From Olivibacter sp. XZL3 (GTDB taxonomy: Bacteria > Bacteroidota > Bacteroidia > Sphingobacteriales > Sphingobacteriaceae), in NCBI RefSeq assembly GCF_004368405.1, contig NZ_SBJH01000001.1, forward strand, positions 24,266 to 88,265: 64,000 nt of DNA. Reading direction: 5' to 3'. A model generated the notes under the pieces. The model was not told the origin of the DNA. It ran no database searches and saw only the letters and a list, made by a program, of their open reading frames with translations. Below are positions 46,869 through 55,360 of the stretch, one piece after another. The position numbers and the translations under genes were made by a program. Positions within the stretch are counted from its first letter, which is position 1. Every line of letters begins with the position of its first letter.

Positions 46869-48161
46869 CTACTTCTGACCGTATTTATACTCATATCGCT
46901 CGAACAACTGCTTATGCAAATTCTCCAAGCTGATATCGCGTCCCACAATAAACGCCTTCTCTATTTGGTTCCCTTTCATATCGAGCGCGTCTCCTGCCGA
47001 AATAAACAGGTTTGCGTCCTTACCTTTCTCCAAACTGCCGGTCGTTTGGTCGACCCCTAAAATTTTGGCCGTATTGAGCGTAATGGTAGCGAGCGCTTTC
47101 TCCTTATCTAAACCGAAAGCCGCGGCCGTGCCAGCCATAAAAGGCAAATTCCGTTGCTGCCAGAAGCCGTCCATTCCGTAAGCTACGAGCAGCCCGGCGT
47201 CCGACAATAATTTCGCCTGTTTATAAGGCAAGTTCACATCGTCATCATCGTTGCTTGGCAAAGAATGCGCCTGATGAATAATAATGGGGATTTCATTTTC
47301 CTTTAGGAAAGAGCTAACCAGATGCGCATCTGCGCCGCCTACCAATACTGGTTTTAGACCAAAGGCGCCGAAGAACTGTACCGCAGCAATGATGTCGTTC
47401 TTTTTATCGACATGTACCATAAGCTTCTTAGTCCCATCAAACACTTTACGGAAGGCCTCCAGGCGACCATTGAATACGGCAGGGTTATCAACCTCGCAAT
47501 AAGCCTTAGCATCCTTCAATAGGTCGGACAATATACCACGCTCCTGCTGGATACGTTCCTTTTGTGCCGCCTCGTTAGTTGCCCCGAAGCGTGAATAGCG
47601 GATACTGGGCCAATTAATATGGATGGCATCATCGGTTTTGTAAGCGGCATCCTCCCAATTCCAGGCATCCAGTTGGACGACAGACGACTGCCCTGTGACC
47701 AGCCCTCCCTCTGGTGTCACCTGCGCCAACAAAACACCGTTGGAGCGAAGCGTATTAATCACTTTCGAATCCGTATTGTAAGCAATCAAAGCCCTCACAT
47801 GTGCGTTGTTTTCGCCTACTTCTGTGTTATCAAGCGTTGCCCTTACCGATTCCACTTCCACCAACCCCAAATTGGTAACCGGGGCAATAAAACCCGGATA
47901 AATATGTTTACCCTGTGCATCAATGCTCTGTGCGGCGGCCGGAGCGCCTGCCCCCTCGCCTACATAGGTAATCTTGCCTTGATCAAATACGATTGTTCCA
48001 TTGGGTATGACTTGTCCATTGCCTACATGGATAGTGGCGCCCTTTATACTAATGGCCGATGTTTGCGCTTTTGCCGGATAAACAGTTGGCTGCGCTTGTA
48101 GATAGCACCCAATCGACAAAAACAAACTTAAACTACTTATATATTTTAAAATTAACTGCAT
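46869..48161 (-). CDS. Amidohydrolase-fold protein lacking the HxH metal motif
   Basis: Exported protein of 430 residues with a signal peptide ending near residue 23 (YLQAQ). The composite amidohydrolase domain is recognisable from IYPGFIAPVTNLG near 93 and the C-terminal ATITLNTAKILGVDQTTGSLEKGKDANLFI region (shortened here). At the place where active members have HxH after PGLID, this protein has APVTN, and the later metal His and Asp are not obvious. It is probably a non-catalytic or changed-function partner of the 1001-residue protein, whose gene ends 8 bases upstream. Confidence 0.85.
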   Translation of the reverse strand: MQLILKYISSLSLFLSIGCYLQAQPTVYPAKAQTSAISIKGATIHVGNGQVIPNGTIVFDQGKITYVGEGAGAPAAAQSIDAQGKHIYPGFIAPVTNLGLVEVESVRATLDNTEVGENNAHVRALIAYNTDSKVINTLRSNGVLLAQVTPEGGLVTGQSSVVQLDAWNWEDAAYKTDDAIHINWPSIRYSRFGATNEAAQKERIQQERGILSDLLKDAKAYCEVDNPAVFNGRLEAFRKVFDGTKKLMVHVDKKNDIIAAVQFFGAFGLKPVLVGGADAHLVSSFLKENEIPIIIHQAHSLPSNDDDDVNLPYKQAKLLSDAGLLVAYGMDGFWQQRNLPFMAGTAAAFGLDKEKALATITLNTAKILGVDQTTGSLEKGKDANLFISAGDALDMKGNQIEKAFIVGRDISLENLHKQLFERYEYKYGQK

Positions 48162-48169
48162 AATTCGTA

Positions 48170-51100
48170 TTAGTTATGGTTGACGTCCTCGTTATTATCG
48201 CCTGAGAGTGTTTCGCAGTGATAAACCATCGTTGTTTTCTCCGTGGCCTTTTGCGTAGCATTCCCTTTCCCTTTTTCTTCCAGTGATTTTGCTATAAGAC
48301 GGGCCTTCTCTTTTTGTTGCAGGTCGCGCAATTTTTGATCTTCCTCCACGTCCCAGTACTTGACGCCGTCAACAAAAGTCTTCTCGGCCCGTGCATAGAT
48401 CGTTAACGGATTGTCGCTCCACACAACCACGTCGGCATCCTTGCCTACCTTTAAACTGCCGACTCTATTATCGATATGTAGCATCTTAGCCGGATTGAGA
48501 GTCACCAATTTCCAAGCCTCTTCCTCTGTTAAACCGCCATATTTAATCACTTTTGCGGCCTCTTGGTTTAATCGACGTGCCATCTCGGCATCGTCCGAAT
48601 TAATCGCTGTTACAACGCCCTGCTTCTCCATTAAATAAGCATTGTAGGGTATCGCCTCTTGCACCTCCATTTTATAAGCCCACCAATCGGCGAAGGTCGC
48701 CCCCGCGATGCTTCTTGCTGCCATACGATCGGCGAGCTTGTAACCCTCCAAAATATGCGTAAACGTGTTGATCTTGAAGCCAAGGCTATCCGCTAAGTGC
48801 ATGAGCATGTTGATCTCCGATTGAACGTAGGAGTGGCAGGTAATAAAACGCTTATTATCCAATATCTCTACCAACGCGTCCAATTCTAAGTCGCGGCGCG
48901 TATTACTGCCCTTCATAGCCAATTTCGCTTTATACTCCTTTGCACGGGTAAAGGCATCTACGTAAACCTGTTCCACGCCCATTCTGGTTTGTGGAAAGCG
49001 TACGCGCGCAATATCGCCCCAATTACTCTGCTTTACATTTTCACCGAGTGCAAATTTTATGAAGCCGTCACTACCGCCAAACTTAAGTTCTTCCGGTGAT
49101 TTACCCCAACGTAGTTTGATCAGTTGAGATTGTCCGCCAATGGCGTTTGCCGACCCGTGCAATATATGTGAACTTGTTACGCCACCCGCCAATTGTCGGT
49201 AAATATTAACATCTTCCGAATTAATAATATCGCCGATACGTACTTCTGCCGTAACCGACTGCGTTCCCTCGTTTATTCCTCTTGAAATAGCAATATGTGA
49301 GTGTTCGTCGATGATACCTGCCGTTATATGTTTACCGCTTGCATCGACCACGGTGGCACCGCCTCCACTTAGATTCTTTCCTATAGCCTTTATTTTTCCG
49401 TCAGCGATCAAAACGTCTGCGCCTTCCAATATTCCCTCTGCTTCGTTTGTCCATACCGTCGCATTCTTTAGCAAAATAGCGGTCGCCTGAGGCGCTTGCT
49501 CGTAGCCGAAAGAAGCGAAAGGATAAATAATCTTTCCGAGCTCCAGAGGCTTATCCCCTGCGTTCTTCTCCGCTTTTTGGGTATAAGCACCGGTATAAGA
49601 GGCCGACCAAGCAGTGCTGCTGCCGTCCTCGCGATTCACTTCGCCTTTTAACTGAAGCGGCTCGGTAGCCATTACGTAGGCACTGATGCGGTAACTTTTC
49701 TTAGCACCTTTCGGATTGAAACTGAGGCTCAGTAAATCGCCATCTACCACTAAATTCACTTTTGTTTTGGTGGTGTCATCTGCTTTGCTGATAAAAGCCT
49801 CGTATTTTCCAGGCTTTCCGCCTATAGCCAACTTGGCCGGACCAAAATCATCGATGGTGCTTGCGTATTCGCCTCTCAGATCTTTGCCGGCTCCTTGGTT
49901 AGCGACGTACTTGTCGCCTTCAACCCAGTTTTCATAAATGATGTTTCCCTCTTTGAACAAACTGTCGGACGTAATGATAAAACTCGCCAATTTGCCTTTT
50001 TCCAAGGTACCCAATCGGTCGGTCGCCCCTAAAAATGCCGCAGGTGTTTCTGTCAAAGCCCTTAGCGCGGCATCCTCGCTTAATCCGTATTGGATTGCCT
50101 TCCGTACATTAGGCCAAAAATCACGGACATTGTCTAAGCCACTCGCCGTTAAGGCAAAAGAAATTCCCTCTTTTTCCAAAGTGGCAGGATTGCTAGCGGC
50201 TAGTTCCCAATGTTTCAGTTGGGCCAGCGACAGTTTGTTCGCTTCATAAGGATCTTCTACATCGTAAGCTTTTGGAAAGTTCAATGGCACTACCAAGCTG
50301 GCACCCGTTGCTTTGATCTCCTTAATACGTTGGTAATCATTTCCGCCGGTTTTGATTATGTATTGTTTGCCGAATTCCTTTGCTATTTTATCAGCTCTTA
50401 AGACGTCTAATACATCGTTCACTTCAAAGAACTGTGGTAAGGACTGCCATTTATTGAAGGCTTCCAAGGAAATATTGAATTCCTTTTTCTGCTGCTGATA
50501 CCATTGAGCATCATAATAAGTTTGTCGCAGCAATGCAATACTCCCCATTAAGGAAGCCGGATACGATGTCTTAGCAGAACCTTTATCAAATGAGTAATGT
50601 GCTGCCGCATCCGGGATAATGACGACCTCGTTATCGCTGTTTGTATTCAGTGCGACCACCGCGCTACTTCCACGTGCTATACCGTCTTTAACCAAGGTTT
50701 GTACCGCTCCAAAGCCGATCTTTTTTAATTGTTCGGCTTGTTTCTGATCATGGGTAAATACATCGATAGCACGGGTTTCCGGACGTACCGCTTCATTCCA
50801 CGCGTAGGGGCCGTTCTTCGTGGAAGTTAACACTTGTGCGGCTCTTCCAAAGGAGCGGGTTTCCTTAGCTTCGCCCGGCACGCCATAAGTAGTAAAAGGA
50901 TCGATCAGCGATGGATAGATAAATTTACCCGCTAAATCGATGGTTATATAGCCCGCGGGAACTTTTTGTCCGGCTCCAACGGCCTCAATAACCTTATCGT
51001 TTACTAGCAAGGTTCCATTTTTGATGCTTTGCCCTGCTTTTGTTATGATGTTCGCATTGACAAACGCATATTTCTTCGGACGTTTATCATGTGAACCATT

Positions 51101-51175
51101 AACAGGAAAGGTTTCCTGGCCTTTCAGAAAGTAAAAACTAAAAAAGAGCAGGCAAAAGGGTAAGATTTTTCGCAT
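48170..51175 (-). CDS. Double amidohydrolase protein, only the second domain with a metal site
   Basis: Exported protein of 1001 residues with a signal peptide (LLFFSFYFLKGQ) and two amidohydrolase domains. Domain 1 (about 30-430) reads IYPSLIDPFTTYG where HxH is expected, so it looks inactive. Between them is a beta-rich insert (about 450-570). Domain 2 (about 590-975) keeps ITAGIIDEHSHIAI near 640, CHSY, FTHILEG and NSDDAEM, a full metal set of imidazolonepropionase-like hydrolases. Substrate unknown; a cyclic amide or peptide in the periplasm is plausible. It is the first gene of the pair. Confidence 0.88.
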   Translation of the reverse strand: MRKILPFCLLFFSFYFLKGQETFPVNGSHDKRPKKYAFVNANIITKAGQSIKNGTLLVNDKVIEAVGAGQKVPAGYITIDLAGKFIYPSLIDPFTTYGVPGEAKETRSFGRAAQVLTSTKNGPYAWNEAVRPETRAIDVFTHDQKQAEQLKKIGFGAVQTLVKDGIARGSSAVVALNTNSDNEVVIIPDAAAHYSFDKGSAKTSYPASLMGSIALLRQTYYDAQWYQQQKKEFNISLEAFNKWQSLPQFFEVNDVLDVLRADKIAKEFGKQYIIKTGGNDYQRIKEIKATGASLVVPLNFPKAYDVEDPYEANKLSLAQLKHWELAASNPATLEKEGISFALTASGLDNVRDFWPNVRKAIQYGLSEDAALRALTETPAAFLGATDRLGTLEKGKLASFIITSDSLFKEGNIIYENWVEGDKYVANQGAGKDLRGEYASTIDDFGPAKLAIGGKPGKYEAFISKADDTTKTKVNLVVDGDLLSLSFNPKGAKKSYRISAYVMATEPLQLKGEVNREDGSSTAWSASYTGAYTQKAEKNAGDKPLELGKIIYPFASFGYEQAPQATAILLKNATVWTNEAEGILEGADVLIADGKIKAIGKNLSGGGATVVDASGKHITAGIIDEHSHIAISRGINEGTQSVTAEVRIGDIINSEDVNIYRQLAGGVTSSHILHGSANAIGGQSQLIKLRWGKSPEELKFGGSDGFIKFALGENVKQSNWGDIARVRFPQTRMGVEQVYVDAFTRAKEYKAKLAMKGSNTRRDLELDALVEILDNKRFITCHSYVQSEINMLMHLADSLGFKINTFTHILEGYKLADRMAARSIAGATFADWWAYKMEVQEAIPYNAYLMEKQGVVTAINSDDAEMARRLNQEAAKVIKYGGLTEEEAWKLVTLNPAKMLHIDNRVGSLKVGKDADVVVWSDNPLTIYARAEKTFVDGVKYWDVEEDQKLRDLQQKEKARLIAKSLEEKGKGNATQKATEKTTMVYHCETLSGDNNEDVNHN

Positions 51176-51387
51176 AGTGCATACTTAAATTAGAAAATAA
51201 AAAGTTAAAATCGCCAAAAAGTACATCCATCCACTGGAATTCTTGTATTTTTTTTTAAAAAAATAGCTTAAGGCAAGTTTTTCACTAAAATAGCTTTTTT
51301 TAATTAAAAAAAGTGCTTTCATTCTATTTCCATAAGAATGTTACTTTTTTTGCAGCCAAAAGCGTTAACTTAGCTAAAAACATCCGT

Positions 51388-51789
51388 ATGGAACACCCAT
51401 TTATACAATCGGTTCATCACATTGCCATTATTTGTTCCGATTACACGCGATCAAAAGAGTTCTACACAAAAGTGCTCGGATTTGACATACTCGCAGAAAC
51501 ATACCGCGCAGAGCGGCATTCCTACAAACTGGATTTATCGTTAAACGACTTCTATATCATCGAACTATTTTCCTTTCCAGCCCCTCCTAAGCGCATCAGT
51601 CGACCGGAAGCATGTGGGTTGCGGCATTTGGCTTTTGCCGTTGATAACTTGGAAAGCGCCATTGATCATTTGACACGGCATAGGATAGCAACGGAACCGA
51701 TTCGCATTGACGAACTTACGGGGAAGCGATTTACCTTCTTTGAAGATCCGGATGGGCTGCCACTTGAATTTTACGAAACCGGCAGCTAA
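51388..51789 (+). CDS. VOC-family (glyoxalase-like) protein, YaeR/SMU1112c type
   Basis: Single vicinal-oxygen-chelate protein of 133 residues. Metal ligands can be read as His in VHHIAII near 9, His in LRHLAFAVD near 74 and Glu in PLEFYE near 127. The family is near glyoxalase I and fosfomycin-resistance proteins, but the substrate of this group is unknown. The ATG at 51,388 is preferred over 51,313, as the extra residues would come from a low-complexity A/T-rich leader. Confidence 0.85.
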   Translation: MEHPFIQSVHHIAIICSDYTRSKEFYTKVLGFDILAETYRAERHSYKLDLSLNDFYIIELFSFPAPPKRISRPEACGLRHLAFAVDNLESAIDHLTRHRIATEPIRIDELTGKRFTFFEDPDGLPLEFYETGS

Positions 51790-51876
51790 TTGTCATGCCA
51801 GTGAAATAAAGTATAAAGGTGACCAAACACATCATTTAGGGTGATTGTTATCACAACACGCATGATCTCAATACCT

Positions 51877-51884
51877 TAACTTTG
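51877..51884 (+). promoter_or_regulatory. -7 element of the HdeD-like gene
   Basis: TAACTTTG fits TAnnTTTG and predicts a leader of about 31 bases. Confidence 0.5.
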
Positions 51885-51918
51885 ATATCGTACAGAAATT
51901 CATCTTATATTACTGAAC

Positions 51919-52488
51919 ATGGCAACATTCATGCAAGAAATCAAACGTGAGGTCAAAAACTGGTGGCTTTTCACGATCATTGGCGTTCTATTATTGATCG
52001 CCGGGCTCTACACGATTTCCAATCCTTTAGCAAGCTTTCTCGGCTTATCGGTATTTTTTGGAGGACTTATTTTTCTCAACGGAATCATGGAGTTATCGTT
52101 TGCCTTGGGAAATCGCAGGCGCCTACACCACTGGGGCTGGACGATAGCCGCCGGTATCCTCGACATTATACTCGGTTTCGTCCTACTCTTATATCCGGGT
52201 CTCTCCATGAGCATCCTTCCCTTCTTGGTGGGCTTCTATGTATTATTACTTGGGGCTTCATTGAGCAGCTATGCTTTTCAACTTAACAACTTAGCGGTGA
52301 AAGGCTGGGGCTGGATTTTGGCGGGCGGGATTTTAACCATTCTGTTTGGCTTAAGTATGATTTTCAACCCCGTTATCGGCATTGCAACGATTGTCGGTTG
52401 GACCGCCTTTGCGTTCCTTATAGCGGGCGTAGTAACAATTGTTTTCTCGCTACAACTTAAACGGATCAAGGATCATACAGAAGTTTAG
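51919..52488 (+). CDS. HdeD/DUF308-family membrane protein
   Basis: Inner-membrane protein of 189 residues with six predicted helices in pairs, matching HdeD (DUF308), a family linked to acid resistance in E. coli. Repeated Gly-Trp segments (HHWGWTIAAGILDIILG and KGWGWILAGGILTILFG) show an internal duplication. It is followed after 47 bases by dps, so the two may belong to one stress transcript. Confidence 0.88.
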   Translation: MATFMQEIKREVKNWWLFTIIGVLLLIAGLYTISNPLASFLGLSVFFGGLIFLNGIMELSFALGNRRRLHHWGWTIAAGILDIILGFVLLLYPGLSMSILPFLVGFYVLLLGASLSSYAFQLNNLAVKGWGWILAGGILTILFGLSMIFNPVIGIATIVGWTAFAFLIAGVVTIVFSLQLKRIKDHTEV

Positions 52489-52535
52489 CTGAAAGGCGGT
52501 AACAGATATTTGATAAACGATAAATAAACACAATC

Positions 52536-53027
52536 ATGGCACTGGTAAAAACTGCAAAAATTGACATTGGCATCTCTGAAGACAATCGCCAAACGGTAGC
52601 GAACAAACTGAATCATTTGCTTGCCGACGAATTTATCTTGTATACCAAGACCCGCAAATTTCACTGGAATGTGAAGGGCATACACTTTCACGACCTTCAT
52701 CTATTTTTTGAGTCGCAGTACAAAGAGCTTGCGGAGATCATGGACGGTGTAGCGGAGCGCATCCGTAAACTGGGCCATTATTCGCTGGGCACCTTACAAC
52801 AGTTCCTTAGCGAAACCGATCTCTTGGAACATACAGACGATGGTTCTTCTGCGGAAGTGATGATCGAAGCACTTTTAGAAGATCATGAAACCATTATTCG
52901 CGAAATTCGTCGGTCGATTGATCCTATTCAAGATGACTATAAGGATGCAGGCACCGCGGATTTCTTGACCGGCCTGATGGAGCAACACGAGTCAATGGCG
53001 TGGATGTTGCGCGCTATGCTTCAATAA
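52536..53027 (+). CDS. dps: Dps-family DNA-binding ferritin
   Basis: Dps protein of 163 residues with the ferroxidase-site residues of the family: FHWNVKGIHFHDLH near 44 and FFESQYKELAEIMDGVAERI near 60 (His and Asp/Glu ligands). It oxidises and stores iron as a 12-mer and protects DNA from peroxide. The N-terminal tail is short, so DNA binding may be weak. It follows the HdeD-like gene and is closed by a long hairpin. Confidence 0.94.
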   Translation: MALVKTAKIDIGISEDNRQTVANKLNHLLADEFILYTKTRKFHWNVKGIHFHDLHLFFESQYKELAEIMDGVAERIRKLGHYSLGTLQQFLSETDLLEHTDDGSSAEVMIEALLEDHETIIREIRRSIDPIQDDYKDAGTADFLTGLMEQHESMAWMLRAMLQ

Positions 53028-53035
53028 AGGAATGC

Positions 53036-53087
53036 TAGCTGTCTAAAATGTAGGTCAGGTAATCAAATGATCTAATTTAGACAGCTA
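53036..53087. terminator. Hairpin between dps and cbpM
   Basis: TAGCTGTCTAAA pairs exactly with TTTAGACAGCTA over a 28-base loop between convergent genes; probably terminates both. Confidence 0.6.
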
Positions 53088-53092
53088 CTATA

Positions 53093-53389
53093 CTACCACC
53101 CTTCTTCATGCAACCTCAGTCGGTTTTTCAATAAGCCGATTTCCGCTTGCATAGTCCTTATTTTTTTTACTAGATGACGCATGGCATCGATGCCTTCCAC
53201 ATTAATATGCAAATCGTAATGCCATTGCCGAAACTGCTCCAAATCCCGTAGTTGGTCGGCATCGATATACCACTCATTCGCCTCTATTCTTACCTCAATC
53301 AGACCTTCTTCGTAGAGCGCACGGATAAAGGTCTCCTCAACGGCACTTTGCGTACAATAGTCTTTAACCAAAATCAATGTGGTTCCCAT
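53093..53389 (-). CDS. cbpM: Chaperone modulator CbpM
   Basis: Small MerR-like protein of 98 residues that in E. coli binds the J-domain of CbpA and limits it. The winged-helix start (CTQSAVEETFIRALYEEGLIEVR, shortened) and the C-terminal helix IDAMRHLVKKIRTMQ fit the family. It follows cbpA by 7 bases on the same strand, the standard pairing. Confidence 0.85.
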   Translation of the reverse strand: MGTTLILVKDYCTQSAVEETFIRALYEEGLIEVRIEANEWYIDADQLRDLEQFRQWHYDLHINVEGIDAMRHLVKKIRTMQAEIGLLKNRLRLHEEGW

Positions 53390-53396
53390 GTATTTT

Positions 53397-54326
53397 TTAT
53401 TTAGTATTCAAATTGGCTAACTGTTTAAAAAGTTGGCGTTGTTCGTCGTTTAAGTCTGTCGGTATTTTTACTTGGTAAGTTACAATAAGATCTCCAAATT
53501 GACCTTCGCTTTTATAAACGGGAAAGCCCTTTCCTTTTAACCGTACTTTCATACCATTCTGGGTTCCGGGGCCGACCTTCAACTTAACCTTCGAGCTTAG
53601 TGTGTCGACCATCACTTCACCTCCTAATACCGCTGTATACAAGTCAATCTCTCGGGTCACGTACAAGTCGTCCTTTAACCGCTTAAAGACGGGATCGTCA
53701 CCAATTACAAAAGTAATATAGAGGTCGCCCGCCGGACCATTATTAACGCCGGGGCCTCCCTGCCCTTTTAACCGAATTTCCTGTCCGTTTTCTACACCGG
53801 CGGGGATGGTAATACGAAGCTTCTTTCCATTCACCGTCAGTGTCCGTTTATGGGTTTCCGCTGCCTCTCGCAAACTTAGCTGAAGCTCGGCGCGGTAGTC
53901 CTGCCCTTTAAATTGGCTCCGACTCCTCCGCCCACCTCCTCCGAACATAGAAGCGAAGAAGTCGGAAAAGTCATCGGAAGAAAAATCGCTCGCCGAATCC
54001 GCAAAACCGCCTTCGAAAGGATTTTGATTGCCAAAAGGGTTTCCCCGGGCATATTGGTCGCCCCCAGGCTGCGACTGCCGCGCCTGCTCATAAGCTTCCG
54101 CATGCTTCCAGTCTTTACCATACTGATCATACTTTTTCCGTTTTTCCGGATCGCTCAATACTTCATTGGCCTCATTCAATTCCTGAAACCTCTTTTGCGC
54201 TTCTTTGTCATCTGGGTTTAAATCGGGATGCAGCTTTCGGGCAAGCTTACGATATGCCTTTTTTATGTCCTCTTGAGACGCATTTTTTTCAACCCCCAGT
54301 ATTTTGTAATAGTCGATATATTCCAT
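53397..54326 (-). CDS. cbpA: DnaJ-class co-chaperone CbpA
   Basis: J-domain protein of 309 residues: J-domain with HPD ([10 protein letters not shown] near 33), a Gly/Phe-rich linker ([13 protein letters not shown]), and two C-terminal substrate-binding beta-domains. The Cys-rich zinc module of DnaJ is missing, which makes it CbpA rather than DnaJ. It stimulates DnaK. The ATG at 54,326 is chosen since [12 protein letters not shown] is the usual start; the frame extends to 54,401 without family support. Confidence 0.94.
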   Translation of the reverse strand: MEYIDYYKILGVEKNASQEDIKKAYRKLARKLHPDLNPDDKEAQKRFQELNEANEVLSDPEKRKKYDQYGKDWKHAEAYEQARQSQPGGDQYARGNPFGNQNPFEGGFADSASDFSSDDFSDFFASMFGGGGRRSRSQFKGQDYRAELQLSLREAAETHKRTLTVNGKKLRITIPAGVENGQEIRLKGQGGPGVNNGPAGDLYITFVIGDDPVFKRLKDDLYVTREIDLYTAVLGGEVMVDTLSSKVKLKVGPGTQNGMKVRLKGKGFPVYKSEGQFGDLIVTYQVKIPTDLNDEQRQLFKQLANLNTK

Positions 54327-54516
54327 AACTAAACTTAACGTAGGTACAGCTATGCCCGCCTTTTTGTTTGGGTTTTGAGCATGAATTTTCTTTACGCTCA
54401 TCCGAGAAGGCCATTGTTCCAGAAGCGCTGTCGCCCCGCTGCATAGCTGTTTCGAAGGAATAAAAGGCCTAGTCCATGGAATGGTGACAAGGCTAGGTAG
54501 TAATCCGGAAAATCAT

Positions 54517-54524
54517 TAAATTTG
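54517..54524 (+). promoter_or_regulatory. -7 element abutting the MBL hydrolase start
   Basis: TAAATTTG fits TAnnTTTG and ends five bases before the ATG at 54,530, predicting a leader of about two bases. Confidence 0.5.
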
Positions 54525-54529
54525 CGCAC

Positions 54530-55360
54530 ATGTCGCTTTTCGTCACCTCAATTAATTCTGGCAGCAACGGTAATTGTTACTATATCGGTAACGGTGACGA
54601 AGCTGTTTTAATTGATGCGGGGATATCGTGCCGTGAGATAGAACGGCGCATGGCCCGCTTGGATTTACCGGTGCAAACGATAAAAGCCATCTTTATATCA
54701 CACGAGCATAGCGACCATATAAAGGGTTTATGCCGACTGAGTTTAAAATACCGTATCCCTGTATATATAAATCGGCAAACCTTGGCGGCAACCCGCTTCT
54801 CCATACCAACGGAGCAGCTCCATCTATTTCATTCGTCGGATCCCATTCAGATTGGTAGTTTCCAGGTCACTCCCTTTGCAAAATACCACGACGCAGTGGA
54901 TCCTTACAGCTTTGTCGTAGAGGGAGGAGGCGTGCGGATAGGCGTTTTCACGGATTTAGGCCAGGTATGTGAGCGTGTGCAATATCATTTCAGCCGATGT
55001 CACGCCGTCTTTTTGGAAGCAAACTATGATGAAGAGATGTTGGAGAGCGGTCGCTATCCCTACTTCTTGAAAAACCGGATTCGCGGTGGTCATGGGCACC
55101 TTTCAAATCGAGAGGCCTTAGCGCTCTTTTTAAACCATCGAACTGAGCAACTGAGTCACCTCTTTTTATCGCATTTATCAAAAGACAACAATTGTCCGGA
55201 ATTGGTTGCAACGCTGTTTTCAGCACATGCCGACGGTGTAAACGTGTCGGTCGCTTCGCGCTATGAGGAAAGCCCTATCTATGAAATAAAACAGTGGTCA
55301 AGGGAACCTGCAAAACTCACTCATCCCGAAATTCTGCTTTCTCCCAAGATTCTTTCTTAA
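54530..55360 (+). CDS. MBL-fold metallo-hydrolase (YycJ/WalJ-like)
   Basis: Metallo-beta-lactamase-fold protein of 276 residues with the HxHxDH motif in SHEHSDHIKGL near 61, the Asp in GVFTDLG near 144 and HLSNRE near 190. In Firmicutes YycJ is a 5'-to-3' exonuclease linked to cell-wall control; in Bacteroidota the role is unknown. Its last 44 bases overlap the end of the convergent ABC permease gene. Confidence 0.88.
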   Translation: MSLFVTSINSGSNGNCYYIGNGDEAVLIDAGISCREIERRMARLDLPVQTIKAIFISHEHSDHIKGLCRLSLKYRIPVYINRQTLAATRFSIPTEQLHLFHSSDPIQIGSFQVTPFAKYHDAVDPYSFVVEGGGVRIGVFTDLGQVCERVQYHFSRCHAVFLEANYDEEMLESGRYPYFLKNRIRGGHGHLSNREALALFLNHRTEQLSHLFLSHLSKDNNCPELVATLFSAHADGVNVSVASRYEESPIYEIKQWSREPAKLTHPEILLSPKILS

